DNA of 64,000 nt, taken from NCBI RefSeq assembly GCF_042683245.1, contig NZ_JBHUJB010000040.1, forward strand, positions 1-64,000, read 5' to 3'. A program made the position numbers and the translations under genes. The DNA is from Rubritalea tangerina (lineage in GTDB: Bacteria > Verrucomicrobiota > Verrucomicrobiia > Verrucomicrobiales > Akkermansiaceae). The notes beneath the pieces are model-generated. The model ran no database searches and was not told the origin of the DNA. It saw only the letters and a list, made by a program, of their open reading frames with translations. This document shows, piece after piece, positions 51,788 to 61,223 of this stretch. How positions within the stretch are numbered: the stretch's first letter is position 1; each line of letters begins with the position of its first letter.

Positions 51788-54085
51788 TTAGAAAATCTGC
51801 TCGTCTTCACCAATAATCTGCACCTCAGTTTCTAACTCAATCCCTTTTTCCTCCCTCGCCTGCACTCGAATTTTGTCAATCAAGTCCAGCACCTCCTTCG
51901 CTGTCGCCTTCCCGTCGTTAACAATAAAGTTTCCATGCTCCAACGAAACCCGAGCCTTCCCCACAGCACTGTCCTTGAACCCTAGCGTGTCCACTAACAT
52001 CCCTGCTGGCATCGCCTCTGGATTCTTAAAAATACAACCAGCACTCGCGGCCAATGGTTGTGAAGACCGACGCTTCTCCATCGACGCCTCCATCAATCCC
52101 TGAATCGCTCCCGCTTCAGCAACCTGCCCCTTGAAGGTCGCAGAGAGAGCAAAACAACGCCGCAACTCCGGAACATTACGGTAGTGCGCCACTATCTCTT
52201 CCCTCTTGCGTGTGCGGATCTCTCCATCCTCATCAAGAAATGTCACCTCGATCACTTGGTCAAAAGTCTCTGTACCCATGGCTCCAGCATTCATCCGTAA
52301 TCCACCACCCACATTCCCAGGAATCCCCTCCATCCACTCAAAGCCAGTCAAACCAGCCTTTTGAGCAATGCTCGCTAACTTCTTAAAACGAACTCCCGCA
52401 CCTGCTGTCACAAGATCTCCCTCCACGCTCACTTCACCAAACACTCCCTTCGAGGGATGAATGACCACACCCCGTATGCCACCATCTCGAACTAACAAGT
52501 TCGAACCTCGCCCAATCACACGCACCGGAATCCCACGCTCACGACAATAACGAACAGCATTCGCAAAACATTGATGCGTCTGAGGCTCTACCCAAAACTG
52601 CGCAGGACCACCAACTAACATCGTCGTGTGCTTACGCATCGGCTCGTACAAACACACCTTCGCATTCCCATCACCACATTCACCTAAAATGACCTCTAAA
52701 ACAGACTGATCACGGGCAATCTTGGTGCCCACTTCATGGACATTCCCCGCCCCCAATGTGATTAACATATCACCAGCCTTCAGTGCATTGCCAACTGCAT
52801 AATGCGCCGAAGCAACCTCCCCAACAACTTGACCTGACACCGATCCGTGCGACTTCATCGCATCCACAATCGTCTGCCCGCTCACACCGTCAATCGGCAA
52901 CTCAGATGCTGGATACACATCAGTCACAAACACCTTGTCCGCCGCCTGTAATACCTTGCCAAAGTCATCCGCTAACTTCTGCGTCCTACTATAACGGTGC
53001 GGTTGAAATAATACCACCAAACGCTTCGGCTCGAGTGAACGTGCCGTCTGTAGAGTCGCAGCCAACTCAGTCGGGTGGTGCCCGTAATCGTCCACCACGC
53101 GTAAGCGCTTACTCAAATACTTCGTTTCGAACCTCCTCCGCGCACCTGCAAAAGTCGCCAAAGCCCGCGAGGCATCACTAAATGACACCCCACACTCGGT
53201 CGCCAATGCTATCGACGCCAATGCATTCAGCGCATTATGTCGCCCAGGTACACCTAACTCGACACGCCCCAATAGTTCCCCCTTGTGAACTACGTCAAAG
53301 GCGACCACCCCTCCTTGTTCCTTGAGGTTCTCAGCAATAAAATCTGCGTTGCTCCAGCCGTAAGAAATTGCATTCCCTCGTTGCCCACATAACTCAGTGG
53401 CCACCTCACACTCCGCACAGAAGATGATGCTTCCCGAGGTGCGCTCTAGTAATGTCGTGAACACCTCTTTGATGTGCTCAATCCCCGAATAAAAATCCAG
53501 ATGCTCTTCCTCCACGTTCAACACCACAGCGTGTTTCGGCTGATAAAGTGCCAGTGTCCCATCACTCTCGTCTCCCTCAGCTACCATCAAGGAACCCTTT
53601 TCATCCCAATGCGCATTGGTCCCTAACACAGGAATCTCTGCCCCAACATAGTGAGACGGATGCACCGCGCCACGACGTAACACATGCGCACTCATCGCCG
53701 ACGTCGTCGTCTTGCCATGCGTGCCAGAAATCACCACCCCATCTTTCGTCGCCAATATCGCCGCTAAACACTCAGCACGTCGCACCGTTGGTATCCCCGC
53801 CGAACGCGCCGCCGCAAGCGCCACATTCTCATCCCGAATCGCCGAAGAATACACCACCACATCCGCATCCGCTACCGAATGCGCGTTGTGTGGGCTCGAA
53901 AATGCTAAACCCGCCCTCTGTAACCTCTCAGTCTCAGCACTCGTCACTCGATCACAACCACTCACATTGTGCCCCATACCTATCAAGAGCGATGCTAAAC
54001 CGCTCATCCCAGATCCTGCCACTCCGATCAAGTGAATGCGCATCGCTTGCTCGTCGCGCATCAGTCGTTCACTAAAGTCTTTCAT
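51788..54085 (-). CDS. murC/murB: MurC-MurB fusion: UDP-MurNAc-L-alanine ligase and UDP-MurNAc dehydrogenase
   Basis: Two consecutive peptidoglycan-precursor enzymes in one 765-residue chain. The MurC part (about 15-460) has 'IHLIGVAGSGMSGLA', the ATP loop GTHGKTT (121-127), 'VLNVEEEHLDFY' and 'VVDDYGHHPTE'. The MurB part (about 480-765) has 'GRGSNLLVRDGG', 'GFEWMEGIPGNVGGGLRMNAGA' and 'SAGCIFKNP', where cysteine replaces the usual catalytic serine of E. coli MurB. Since MurB acts just before MurC, fusion could channel UDP-MurNAc. The start overlaps the murG stop by one base (TAATG). Confidence 0.95.
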   Translation of the reverse strand: MKDFSERLMRDEQAMRIHLIGVAGSGMSGLASLLIGMGHNVSGCDRVTSAETERLQRAGLAFSSPHNAHSVADADVVVYSSAIRDENVALAAARSAGIPTVRRAECLAAILATKDGVVISGTHGKTTTSAMSAHVLRRGAVHPSHYVGAEIPVLGTNAHWDEKGSLMVAEGDESDGTLALYQPKHAVVLNVEEEHLDFYSGIEHIKEVFTTLLERTSGSIIFCAECEVATELCGQRGNAISYGWSNADFIAENLKEQGGVVAFDVVHKGELLGRVELGVPGRHNALNALASIALATECGVSFSDASRALATFAGARRRFETKYLSKRLRVVDDYGHHPTELAATLQTARSLEPKRLVVLFQPHRYSRTQKLADDFGKVLQAADKVFVTDVYPASELPIDGVSGQTIVDAMKSHGSVSGQVVGEVASAHYAVGNALKAGDMLITLGAGNVHEVGTKIARDQSVLEVILGECGDGNAKVCLYEPMRKHTTMLVGGPAQFWVEPQTHQCFANAVRYCRERGIPVRVIGRGSNLLVRDGGIRGVVIHPSKGVFGEVSVEGDLVTAGAGVRFKKLASIAQKAGLTGFEWMEGIPGNVGGGLRMNAGAMGTETFDQVIEVTFLDEDGEIRTRKREEIVAHYRNVPELRRCFALSATFKGQVAEAGAIQGLMEASMEKRRSSQPLAASAGCIFKNPEAMPAGMLVDTLGFKDSAVGKARVSLEHGNFIVNDGKATAKEVLDLIDKIRVQAREEKGIELETEVQIIGEDEQIF

Positions 54086-55170
54086 TATAAATTTTCAATT
54101 ACGCTACAAACCCGAGTTGCCGCATCTTTCACTCCCAATGCCTGCGAGGCGGCACTCATATTTACCAAGCGCTGATCGTCACCAAAGATAGCCGTCACAT
54201 CTGCGACTAGACTGCCAGCATCAAGGTCCGACTCCTGCCTTAGCACCGCCGCATCTGCTGCCTCAAACACCTCCGCATTCTTGGTCTGATGGTCGTCAGC
54301 CGCATAAGGATAGGGCACCAAGATGGATGCCAAACCAAGATAAGAAATCTCACTCAAACTAGAAGCCCCAGAACGCATGATCACAAGGTCAGTCACTGCG
54401 TAGAGCTGCGCCATGTCTGCACAAAAAGCGATCAACCTGTGATTCTCACTTCCCTCCCCCACTTCTTGCTTCACACGCTCGTAATCGTAATTCCCAGTCA
54501 GATGCAAAAATTGCACCTCGGGCATCGCCCGCGCCGCCTCTACCACAAGACTATTTAGCCGCTTGGCTCCCTGGCTCCCGCCCATCACCAATACTGTTTT
54601 GCGCGCTGGATCCACACCTAACTGCCCAGCCGCAACATCACGGCTGGGTACCGACTCTAATTCTTCTCGTACAGGCGTGCCCGTTACCTCAACTTCAGAA
54701 CCAGGAAAATAAGGCCGCGCAGCCTCCATCCCAATCAATACCTTGTCACACCACTTGGCCGTCAACCGATTCGCCTTGCCCGGTAACGCATTCGAATCGT
54801 GAACAAATGTCTTCGCCCCTAACTTCTTGCCAGCCATCACTGGAGGTAAGGAAGTAAACCCACCCATCCCAATCACAGCATCCGCTCCAAATTGCCTCAG
54901 CAATCCCTTACACTTAGATGTCGTCTGCAATAGCTTCCACATGAAAGGCAACATCTTTAAAGACAAGGTCGCCGGCTTCGCAATCGCAGGCACCGTGTCA
55001 AAAGCCAAATCCCCATACTTTTTAGATGCCTCCGCATCTACCTTCTTCTCAGAAATCAATAACCTTACCTCGTGGCCGCGACGCTTCATCTCCTGCGCCA
55101 CCGCTACTCCCGGAAATAAGTGGCCACCCGTTCCGCCACACGCTATCACTACCTTCTTTTTGCTCTCCAT
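54085..55170 (-). CDS. murG: Undecaprenyldiphospho-muramoylpentapeptide beta-N-acetylglucosaminyltransferase
   Basis: Adds GlcNAc to lipid I to make lipid II on the inner membrane face. The 361-residue GT28 protein has the N-terminal 'ACGGTGGHLFPGVAVA' loop, 'GMGGFTSLPPVMAG', 'VMGGSQGAKRLN' and 'MRSGASSLSEISYLGL'. It is the first gene of the cluster seen here, followed by murC-murB with a TAATG junction. About 100 bases of spacer and a terminator separate it from the thioredoxin-type gene upstream. Confidence 0.97.
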   Translation of the reverse strand: MESKKKVVIACGGTGGHLFPGVAVAQEMKRRGHEVRLLISEKKVDAEASKKYGDLAFDTVPAIAKPATLSLKMLPFMWKLLQTTSKCKGLLRQFGADAVIGMGGFTSLPPVMAGKKLGAKTFVHDSNALPGKANRLTAKWCDKVLIGMEAARPYFPGSEVEVTGTPVREELESVPSRDVAAGQLGVDPARKTVLVMGGSQGAKRLNSLVVEAARAMPEVQFLHLTGNYDYERVKQEVGEGSENHRLIAFCADMAQLYAVTDLVIMRSGASSLSEISYLGLASILVPYPYAADDHQTKNAEVFEAADAAVLRQESDLDAGSLVADVTAIFGDDQRLVNMSAASQALGVKDAATRVCSVIENL

Positions 55171-55249
55171 GGTCTGCGCCCAACAGCATCGTCAGCCACC
55201 CAACAAACTCAAGGAAAATTACTGGTAAGACACTTCTCTCCTCCTCATA

Positions 55250-55284
55250 AAAAACGCCGACCTCTCCGAAGGAAGATCGACGCC
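55250..55284 (-). terminator. Hairpin terminator after the selenocysteine thioredoxin-type gene
   Basis: On the minus strand CGTCGATCTT pairs with GAGGTCGGCG-type bases including G-U pairs, around a TTCG loop, followed by TTTTTT (plus-strand A-run 55248-55253). Confidence 0.7.
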
Positions 55285-55340
55285 ATGTAGTAGGGACTCT
55301 TTTGGCCCAACCCAGTGCCCAGCACTAGGTCTTATGAAAT

Positions 55341-56456
55341 CTACTTCTGATCCGCTTTCGCTTCTTCAATCAGCTTCGCGAGCGCAGCCTCCATCTGCTC
55401 ACCGCGTAAACTTCCATGACGAATCACCCCCTTGTGATCCAGAATATACAGAGTCGGCCACCCCCGAACTCCCCACTTCTCAGAAATCTTTCCGTATTCT
55501 TGCTGGTCAGTGAAATTCCGCCAAGTCGTGGTGCCATCTGCCACCATCTCTTTGAGCTTCTTCTTTGAGTCGCTATTAATCCCAACAATCGCAAAGGGCT
55601 CATCTTTCCACTTCTCTACGAGCGACCGCTCGTGAGGAAGCATGGCGCGGCACGGACCTCACCAATGCCCCCAGAAATCGATCAGCACCACTTTGCCTCG
55701 GTAATCGCTGAGCTTAAATGCTTCACCGTCCTGATCCACACCCACAATGTCAGGCGCTTCAGACCCAATAGACAAATGCTTCACCTTGAAAAGTCGACTT
55801 TCAATCTGTTTCGCAACCTTCGGGCTATGCTCCTTAATCTGCCCGTCTGCTCCGAGCTTTTCAAGAATCTCCACACCCTCTTTGCGACTTGCCGCTTTTT
55901 GCTCATCATCTAACGCCCGATTGCGCTCACTCGCCATCAGCAATTGATTCGCTAATGCATACTTCGCAAATGCCAATGTCCCAGGCTCCTTTACCCCAGC
56001 AACAACCTCACGAAGAGCTTCCACCCCTAACCCCAGTTGGTTATGACAGTGAATGTTAATATAACGCTCAAACCCCTTGCTCTCAGGATAGGCCTTCATC
56101 AGAAGCTCTGCCGCCTCCTTGCGTTGCTGTGGAGAACCTTTCGCAGATACCCAACTCAACGCCTGCTCCACCCCATCTACACGTAAATCTTTCTTCGCAA
56201 GATCTAACAGATTAGTTGACGGCCCAACCGGGTCCGGCATTTCTTTAAAAATTTCACTGCGTTTCGAGCGATCTCGCTCAGAACGAATCTTCTTGTATAC
56301 CTCCTGGACCTGCGCGTCATGAGCCCCAGAAATCTCTTTCACTTCGTCAACGATGCTCGCCCGAACTTCTTGGGTCTGCACCGCTGGCTTTTCCTCCGCA
56401 TGGACCATCGCCGGCAATGCCAGCATACCCACAGGAATCCAATATTTCATTTTCAT
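55341..56456 (-). CDS. Secreted TlpA-like thioredoxin with in-frame TGA (probable selenocysteine, U266)
   Basis: Read through the TGA at 55659-55661, the frame encodes 371 residues: a signal peptide (about 1-20), a helical domain of about 200 residues, then a redoxin/TlpA domain (about 230-371). The motif at the TGA reads F-W-G-H-W-[TGA]-G-P-C-R-A-M, so the codon stands for the first cysteine of WCGPC and Cys269 is the second. Downstream the same frame continues with family sequence ('FAIVGINSD', 'WGVRGWPTLYILDHKGVI'). A hairpin with a GGUC loop follows the TGA at a SECIS-like distance. The alternative, a nonsense mutation, would leave both halves conserved only by chance. It lies in an operon after HtrA and a pseudo-protease, suggesting redox protein quality control in the envelope. 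No sel genes are in the window. Confidence 0.82.
55611..55640 (-). promoter_or_regulatory. Putative bacterial SECIS hairpin
   Basis: In the mRNA, ACGAGC (55633-55628) pairs perfectly with GCUCGU (55623-55618) around a GGUC loop (55627-55624). Six more pairs below with two single-base bulges extend it to 55640 and 55611. The loop begins 32 nucleotides after the UGA and opens with G, consistent with known SelB-recognised bacterial SECIS elements; the E. coli fdhF loop also contains GGUC. Confidence 0.7.
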
Positions 56457-56530
56457 AGTATCTTTCTGTTTATCTCAAATTTCTATTCGACTCCAGTACA
56501 TCTGACTGGTGATAGAAACTGACCAGTCGT

Positions 56531-57334
56531 TCACGCTTCCTTAGAGAGTCCGTCACGCTTTTCCTTAGCCTGCCCCAATAACTTTTGCGCGTACTTCGAC
56601 GGTAACACCACAGTGGCAGCCTGACCGCTCCCCCCGCCCTTCTTTACCACGCCCAGCCCCACAAAATCTCCATTCGCTCCAAATACCGCAGCACCCGGAC
56701 GCACCCCAGAACAAACATAGGACTTCCGAGGTTTCTCAATCACAGCACTCACTTGCTTCACGCTCACGCCAGCTACATACCTCAAACTCTCACCATGACG
56801 GTTCACTAAAACAACATCATCCAATTGGCTCAATGACGCCCCCTTAGACAAATCCACGATCGGAGCTGAAAAGTCCCCCGCATTCTCCCCTTTCGGATCA
56901 ATCGCCAAATACGCTAAGTCCAAAGCCTCGTCATGCAAAACTAACTTCGCGTCAAATTCATCCCCAGATGCATCCACCACCTTCAACTCCTGCATGTTGG
57001 TATCAATCTTAATGCCAGGTTGCTGCCCCACATTCGTTCCTACTTCTGGCATGATAGTGCGGTATGAAACTAACAAAAGCCCCTTGTCCACAACCACTGC
57101 TTGGGAAGTAATCGGCACATCTTTAGTCTGCGCCACCTGGCCATTCATCGACACCTCCACCTTCATCAGACCTTTCACTGTTAGCACCGAGGATTGATTG
57201 TTCTCAAACACCTCCTTCGCGTCCGACTTAATGTCTGCAAACGCTGTCATGCTCCCAAAGCCACAAACAAGTCCAGCGGCCGATAACTTCATTAGTTGAG
57301 TTGGTTTCATCATTCTATTTAGTTTTTGTTTCAT
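56531..57334 (-). CDS. Exported trypsin-fold protein lacking catalytic residues (putative pseudoprotease)
   Basis: A 267-residue protein with a signal-like N-terminus (about 10-33). It follows the HtrA protease domain in outline: 'DEALDLAYLAI' keeps the aspartate motif, but the histidine motif (TNHHV in the neighbour) reads VSYRT, and the serine motif (GNSGGP) reads GVRPGA. Hence no proteolysis is expected. It has no PDZ domain. It lies 26 bases after the active HtrA gene and 74 bases before the selenocysteine thioredoxin gene, so it may bind or regulate the protease or its substrates. Confidence 0.72.
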   Translation of the reverse strand: MKQKLNRMMKPTQLMKLSAAGLVCGFGSMTAFADIKSDAKEVFENNQSSVLTVKGLMKVEVSMNGQVAQTKDVPITSQAVVVDKGLLLVSYRTIMPEVGTNVGQQPGIKIDTNMQELKVVDASGDEFDAKLVLHDEALDLAYLAIDPKGENAGDFSAPIVDLSKGASLSQLDDVVLVNRHGESLRYVAGVSVKQVSAVIEKPRKSYVCSGVRPGAAVFGANGDFVGLGVVKKGGGSGQAATVVLPSKYAQKLLGQAKEKRDGLSKEA

Positions 57335-57360
57335 TGTGTGATTAATTTCTTATTTCCCCC

Positions 57361-59421
57361 CTACACATCTGTGTCCTGCCAAATCGGTTGAATTTCAATG
57401 TACCGCGAAAACTTCGCACGCTTCACAAAGAGAACCACATGAGCAACCTGCTCTCTCTCGATCTTCTCTAACTCAGCCTCAATACTCTCCAAGGAATCCA
57501 CCAACTTACCATTGATCGACTGAATCACATCACCACCCTTCAACCCTGCCAATGCTGCCCAACCAGCACGCTCAAGCCCCTCTACTAACACCCCTTTTCC
57601 GACCTCTGCCTCATCAGGGTTCGCTTTAGATAATTCTCTCAACGTAAACTCAAAGGTGTCATTCGTCAGCTTGCGAAATTCCGACGACTTCTTCGGTGAA
57701 CTCTCCAGAGCACATTCGATCTCTAGTTCCTCCCCACCACGCACAACCACTAACTGCACCTCGGCATCTTCATCGTACTCGCGTACCATCGCCTCAAATA
57801 CCTTCGCATCACGCTCTTGCGACGCCGCTACCACAGCTCCATCCACCTTGAGAATCACATCACCCTTCTGAAGACCACTCGCCTCAGCAGATGAACCCTT
57901 ATGAACTCGTGTGACCCTCACCCCCTTCTTGCCTGTCAAATTCAGTGCCCTTGCTAACTCTTTTGTCAGAACCTGAGTCTTTACCCCCAACCATGCATGC
58001 GAGGCCGCCGCTGAATGACTCTCGTTCGGCTTCTTTCCCACTTTCACCACAGTAGCTAACAACTCATTGCCACGCTCAAATTCTACTATCGCTTCCCGTG
58101 ATTCACAACCTTCTAACAATGCCTTTGTCACAGACCCAAATTCCTCCACACTCGCCACCTCTTTGCCATCTACCGAGGTAATCCGATCTCCAGGCTTGAT
58201 CGCCGGCTTGGCAGAAGCTGCTGGCCCCGACTTACTTATCGTTGAGACAAAAACCCCCTCAGTCGTATCCAAGTTCCGGCGCAAAGCACTCCTCTTGGTC
58301 AAATTCCGAGCGGTAATTCCCCACTCGCGTAAGGCGCGGTCATCCGCCTTCGCCTTCGAGCGCTCCTCAGTCACCACTACCGCTTCACATGCCTTCCCAT
58401 CCCGCCGATACCCTACCTTGATAGACTTACCAACCGGAGTTCCCAAGATCACCCGATTGAACAAAGGCAAATGCTCACGTGCGGTCGCCTTCACCGCATG
58501 CCCATCAATATGGGTCACCACATCACCCGGCTGAAGCCCAGCCTCCGCAGCTGGAGATCCCTCCACCACTGCAGCCGCCAAAACCCCATCCTGAAACTCC
58601 GCAGACTTCAGTACCGGCTGCGGGTATAAACCAATCCAAGAACGACGCACCTCACCGTGCTCAATCAATTCCTTCGCCACATACTCCGCAATGTCCGCAG
58701 GAATCGCCCCGCCTAACGACCCCAAACCAATCTCGTTCACACCAATAATCTCTCCACGTAAATTCACCAACGGCCCGCCACTGTTACCAAAATAAATCAC
58801 AGCATCATGCCCAATCCAACGCACCAAATCGCCCACAGTCTCCCCCGCTTGCTTCAACGCCCCCATCCCATTCGGTGTGATCATCTCCAAGTTCGCTACC
58901 ACCCCCAAGGTCACCGATTGTGACACCCCCGCAGGGCTTCCCATCGCCAATACAGGCTCACCAACCTCCAAGGTCGAAAAATCTCCAAACTTCCCCACCG
59001 CCAAAGGCTTCATCGACTCCGGTATCTGGTCCATGTTCAGCTTCAAAACACACAAATCCGTCTGCGGATCCGTCCCCACTACCTCAGCATCTACTTTCAA
59101 CTTATTCGATAGCCGCACCCACACGCGACTCCCATCACCAGCCACGTGATGATTCGTTAAGACATAGCCATCAGGATGAATGATCGTCCCAGATCCCGAA
59201 CCCTGCCCCTTTTGCATACGCCCATCCTTGGGCTGCTCCATCACCACATGCACCCGTACCAATGCCGGATACACCTCCGCTATCGCCTTCTCTATCTGCC
59301 TAGATTGCTCCACGCTCTCCCCCACTGGCGCCTTCGGTAAACTTGCCGCACTCTGCGCTCCCAATACGCCAACACTCGCTACCATTAAGTGGCTCGCTAT
59401 CAATCTAGGTATCAATTTCAT
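57361..59421 (-). CDS. HtrA/DegP-like serine protease with four PDZ-like regions
   Basis: A 686-residue envelope protease-chaperone. After a signal peptide (about 1-22) comes a trypsin-like domain with catalytic triad His92 (TNHHV), Asp122 (TDLCVLK) and Ser214 (GNSGGP). PDZ-like regions follow around 255-345 ('AGLQPGDVVTHIDG'), 385-455 ('PAIKPGDRITSVDG'), 470-570 ('SGLQKGDVILKVDG') and 600-670 ('AGLKGGDVIQSING'). DegP has two, so this is an expanded member. First gene of a three-gene operon with a dead protease homologue and a thioredoxin-type selenoprotein candidate. Confidence 0.92.
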   Translation of the reverse strand: MKLIPRLIASHLMVASVGVLGAQSAASLPKAPVGESVEQSRQIEKAIAEVYPALVRVHVVMEQPKDGRMQKGQGSGSGTIIHPDGYVLTNHHVAGDGSRVWVRLSNKLKVDAEVVGTDPQTDLCVLKLNMDQIPESMKPLAVGKFGDFSTLEVGEPVLAMGSPAGVSQSVTLGVVANLEMITPNGMGALKQAGETVGDLVRWIGHDAVIYFGNSGGPLVNLRGEIIGVNEIGLGSLGGAIPADIAEYVAKELIEHGEVRRSWIGLYPQPVLKSAEFQDGVLAAAVVEGSPAAEAGLQPGDVVTHIDGHAVKATAREHLPLFNRVILGTPVGKSIKVGYRRDGKACEAVVVTEERSKAKADDRALREWGITARNLTKRSALRRNLDTTEGVFVSTISKSGPAASAKPAIKPGDRITSVDGKEVASVEEFGSVTKALLEGCESREAIVEFERGNELLATVVKVGKKPNESHSAAASHAWLGVKTQVLTKELARALNLTGKKGVRVTRVHKGSSAEASGLQKGDVILKVDGAVVAASQERDAKVFEAMVREYDEDAEVQLVVVRGGEELEIECALESSPKKSSEFRKLTNDTFEFTLRELSKANPDEAEVGKGVLVEGLERAGWAALAGLKGGDVIQSINGKLVDSLESIEAELEKIEREQVAHVVLFVKRAKFSRYIEIQPIWQDTDV

Positions 59422-59629
59422 ATCAGTTTTCTCATCCAGGGGTGATTAATACCCACCTCAGCGCACTCCCACACACCACTTGTCTAAATTATTTCATTTT
59501 CTCCGAACTCAACCCTCCCACACACCTCTCACACACTCCACTCTAACAGAACACTTTGCACACCCCCACAAGATCTCCATAGACGCCACCCCACTCATCG
59601 ACTATAGCTGAATATATCCTATCGAGCCC

Positions 59630-60340
59630 ATGAACGCCCTACTCATCTTTCTCAAAGAACCCATCGCGGGAAACGTGAAAACACGCCTCGCTGCATCCAT
59701 TGGCGACACAGAGGCCGTGCGCCGCTACCGCGCCATGGTCGCCGTGCTCCTCGAACAACTCGAAGGACTCCAAAATACTCACGTGAGATTTTGCTACGCC
59801 CCAGATGATGCCTCCGACGCCATCCCTTTCTGGATCCTCCCCCAACTGAGAGGAGATGTGATCAAGCGCTCACATGATTTCCTCTTCACCCCTGATAAAC
59901 ACGCACCCTCATTCACCATCGATTTCTCCCCCCAAGGACCTGGTAACCTCGGGGAACGCCTCGAGCGCGCCAGCGCAAAAGCCTTCGCCGACGGTTTCCA
60001 AAAAGTCGCCCTCATTGGCTCCGACTGCATCCACTGTGGCTCACGCTGGATCAATGCCGCATTCCTCCAAACCAAACCCCAACACTGCGCCATCGGCCCA
60101 AGCCCCGATGGTGGCTACTACCTCCTCGCCACCCATCAACATCACCCAGAACTCTTCTCCAATATCACCTGGAGCAGCAGTAGCACCCGCAGTGAGACCG
60201 AACAGGCTGCTATGAATACCGGCCTCACTGTGGTGCCTTTGCCTCCTTTGACCGATATCGATGATGAGGCATCTTGGGATCAAGCAATCGAATCTGCTAT
60301 CGGGGGAAAATTGAAAGCCGCCTTGAAAAAAGAACCCTAG
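59630..60340 (+). CDS. TIGR04282/DUF2064 family glycosyltransferase-like protein
   Basis: A 236-residue GT-A fold transferase-like protein: 'LLIFLKEPIAGNVKTRLA' at the N-terminus, 'VALIGSDCIH', 'AIGPSPDGGYYLLA' and 'DIDDEASWD'. The family is labelled rSAM/selenodomain-associated transferase 1 and includes arsenosugar-biosynthesis glycosyltransferases. The label refers to other gene neighbourhoods and is not evidence for selenium use here. No radical-SAM partner is present. It is divergent from htrA with a ~200-base spacer holding nothing recognised. Confidence 0.85.
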   Translation: MNALLIFLKEPIAGNVKTRLAASIGDTEAVRRYRAMVAVLLEQLEGLQNTHVRFCYAPDDASDAIPFWILPQLRGDVIKRSHDFLFTPDKHAPSFTIDFSPQGPGNLGERLERASAKAFADGFQKVALIGSDCIHCGSRWINAAFLQTKPQHCAIGPSPDGGYYLLATHQHHPELFSNITWSSSSTRSETEQAAMNTGLTVVPLPPLTDIDDEASWDQAIESAIGGKLKAALKKEP

Positions 60341-60361
60341 GCCCTGTGCCCCAATCGCCCT

Positions 60362-60970
60362 CTACGCAATCGCATTCTTGCGCTTCACGCCATACGCCTT
60401 CACCTTCACATGCTCGTGAAGGTCGTTGACGTCATATTGGTGGTCCACCAAATCACTCAGCTGGTACTTGCCAATCATCGCATGCACATCGTCAAAAGCT
60501 CGCTCGCTGCGCATCAAGTACCCAACAAAGCGGTGGTTAAACTTCTCTAAGTACTCGCCAGGAACTACCTGGTTCATTGCAACATCCGGGTACTTAGCAA
60601 AATCAATGTAGCGGTTAGAAGCCGTAAATAAATGATGCTCATGCTTCGGGTTGTCCGTCATGTCCGCAGTCAACTTCACCCGTGTCGTCACCGACTTCAA
60701 ATTGTGCCGCTTCTCCAGCAACTTCTTGTTCCAAACCTCCTCATTCCACTGACGTTCAAAAAACATCACCGCGTAACTGTGCACTCCATCCTGGTTGTTC
60801 GCATACGCCGTTAAATCGACCTCCACCGCATACACACAATCCAAATCCACCTTCACAACCTCCTCCTTGCCTGCAAACGCTCCTATCTCATTGCCATAGT
60901 ACATCACCGTAATGGCGGTAGAAATTTCACCTCGAACGTCTAATAAAGATAAATCATAAAAATACTGCAT
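60362..60970 (-). CDS. Conserved-looking protein of unknown function
   Basis: I do not recognise this 202-residue protein. It is soluble, without signal peptide or membrane segment, rich in charged and aromatic residues, and probably alpha/beta ('TAITVMYYGNEIGAFAG', 'HEHHLFTASNRYIDF', 'LVDHQYDVNDLHEHVKVKAYG'). Codon use is like its neighbours. It converges on the transferase gene with a 21-base gap. Confidence 0.6.
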   Translation of the reverse strand: MQYFYDLSLLDVRGEISTAITVMYYGNEIGAFAGKEEVVKVDLDCVYAVEVDLTAYANNQDGVHSYAVMFFERQWNEEVWNKKLLEKRHNLKSVTTRVKLTADMTDNPKHEHHLFTASNRYIDFAKYPDVAMNQVVPGEYLEKFNHRFVGYLMRSERAFDDVHAMIGKYQLSDLVDHQYDVNDLHEHVKVKAYGVKRKNAIA

Positions 60971-61223
60971 CGCAACATGGATGGGGGGTTATTTGCACTA
61001 ACATTAAACAATAACACTATCATTGAGTCAATATAAACTTATCTCACACCTAACAGATAACATTTAACAAACACTAACTACATCTCCCGTAAAATAGAGG
61101 TTTCAATGGAATCTTCACTCACTATCCACTCCCCCTCCTGACAACTTTGTCACAATTAGTCTTGCTTCTAAACGAGACCCTGAGCACAAGGAAGCCGCCC
61201 CCACTGCTGTCCATTGAACGAGA

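Noticed and set aside
55341..55643. Stand-alone 100-codon gene starting at an internal ATG
   Set aside because: It is the in-frame continuation of the thioredoxin domain six codons after the TGA and would lack the redox motif and signal peptide on its own.
59630..60340. Selenium metabolism role for the TIGR04282 protein as support for selenocysteine use
   Set aside because: The family name reflects gene neighbourhoods elsewhere; nothing around this copy ties it to selenium.
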